From NCBI GenBank assembly GCA_001586965.3, contig LUCW03001014.1, forward strand, positions 1 to 20,000: a stretch of DNA of 20,000 bases, written 5' to 3'. Shown here piece after piece: positions 19,148 to 20,000 of the stretch; position 1 is the stretch's first letter; each line of letters starts with the position of its first letter. The notes beneath the pieces were generated by a model. That model ran no database searches. It saw only the letters and a list, made by a program, of their open reading frames with translations, and was not told the origin of the DNA. Source of the DNA: Sphaeroforma sirkka. Lineage: Eukaryota; Opisthokonta; Ichthyosporea; Ichthyophonida. Made by a program: the position numbers and the translations under genes.

Positions 19148-20000
19148 TATGATGTTCGAAAACTGATTTCAGAACTATTTACAAATATTATTTTAAAAGG
19201 ATACCAATCCAATTCGTATTTCTTATAAAATAGGACACAGCCCTACAATTGAATCGAAGAATAAAGAATACTCAGTTCAAAACATGGAAGGCGAAGAGAA
19301 CTCAATTCCCCTCAGAGACTCGGTCTTCAGACTTCAGACTTCAGTCAGAAAGAGACTGGTTCATTAGAATATGTATATAGAGAGGCATCCCACCAAACCC
19401 TGAAACTTCAAACTAAAGGGATGGTACAGACGAACGCAATTTCGGGATACAAGATTTATATATTTATTTACTTCAGAGCGCAGACGCCAGACAGTTGAGA
19501 GGCAGCCGAGACTCGAGAGTTGAGAGCCGACAGATCGCCAACTGGACACCGAATCACCGATTCACCGGCGCATAAATAAATATCAATATTTCTTGTTTTA
19601 GGCATACGGCAACAGCACACTGTCAGAGTATTTTATTTTTATTTATTTATCACTATTTAGATGTTGGAGTGGTCTTTCCTTTTGCCATTTTGGGCCTCTC
19701 TCGCTGAGTCTGAAGACATGAAAACTGAAGGATTTTTTTAGGACAGAAAGAGGGACAATTTGTTTTTTGGTCTATATATTTTATTAAAAAACAAAATAAA
19801 ATAAAAATGCACTTATGCACAATCGTCAATCTGCACAATTGTCAATTGTACATATTTACATATAAATAAATCCCTGAATCAGTCATCAGTCATCAGCCCA
19901 TCAGCCCCATCAGCCCCATCAGGAAACTGGAATTTACTTTCTATTTTACTATTTAGGATTTAAATTTTAAGATTCAACTCCAAATTTTATTACTCCAAGG
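19148..20000. other. Low-complexity intergenic DNA, no gene seen
   Basis: It includes AGACTTCAGACTTCAGTCAG (near 19328), GACTCGAGAGTTGAGAG (near 19510), a TTTATTTTTATTTATTTATC run (near 19630) and a 16-bp doublet TGCACAATCGTCAATC/TGCACAATTGTCAATT (about 19816-19849). Minus-strand open frames at 19364-19549 and 19653-19838 carry no motif and I do not call them. Confidence 0.55.
19878..19922. repeat. Short tandem repeat of CATCAGT / CATCAGCCC
   Basis: Reads TCAGTCATCAGTCATCAGCCCATCAGCCC and onward: the unit grows from 7 bp (CATCAGT) to 9-10 bp (CATCAGCCC, CATCAGCCCC), ending at CATCAGG. This looks like slippage-derived DNA. Confidence 0.75.

Noticed and set aside
1..20000. tRNA, rRNA, CRISPR arrays and complete transposable elements
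   Set aside because: I looked for T-loop (GGTTCGAATCC-like) sequences, rRNA core words, regularly spaced repeats with unique spacers, and transposase or reverse-transcriptase motifs, and saw none. The tandem arrays have no unique spacers.

Overview
This is nuclear DNA from a eukaryote with spliceosomal genes. Every multi-exon gene uses GT-AG introns that join conserved protein motifs in frame, donors are mostly GTATGT/GTAAGT-like, and introns range from 130 to about 1,600 nt. Coding exons are moderately GC-rich, while the gaps and introns are AT-rich and full of simple and tandem repeats. Protein flavour and long introns suggest a unicellular relative of animals or fungi. An ichthyosporean such as Sphaeroforma is my guess, but the organism cannot be proven from this window.

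Layout. (1) 71-2574, minus: a three-exon serine carboxypeptidase (peptidase family S10, carboxypeptidase Y/cathepsin A type), complete with signal peptide and catalytic triad. (2) 2575-7476: an AT-rich, repeat-laden stretch whose only convincing gene is an intronless orphan ORF (4072-4701, minus) with its own TATA box and polyadenylation signal. (3) 7477-9747, minus: a two-exon zinc-free MDR-type NAD(P)H:quinone oxidoreductase. (4) 10748-16308, plus: a neugrin/Rrg9-family gene. Its last five exons are well supported. A first exon with a mitochondrial-type presequence lies 1.6 kb upstream and joins in phase, which fits the mitochondrial role of this family. Its introns and 3' flank carry several unrelated minisatellites. 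(5) 18137-19147, minus: an intronless membrane-anchored JmjC/cupin-like protein with an intact HxD...H metal-binding triad. (6) 19148-20000: low-complexity DNA.

The genes do not look like a pathway: they are a vacuolar-type protease, a reductase, a mitochondrial RNA-biology factor and a putative Fe(II)/2-oxoglutarate oxygenase. The quinone oxidoreductase and neugrin genes are head to head, 1.0 kb apart. The neugrin and JmjC-like genes are convergent. The items most worth a second look are the orphan ORF with an almost leaderless promoter, the JmjC-like membrane protein, the 40/80-bp minisatellite that stays open in all three forward phases, and the micro-repeat that builds a 3' splice site. 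I saw no tRNA, rRNA, CRISPR array or complete transposon.
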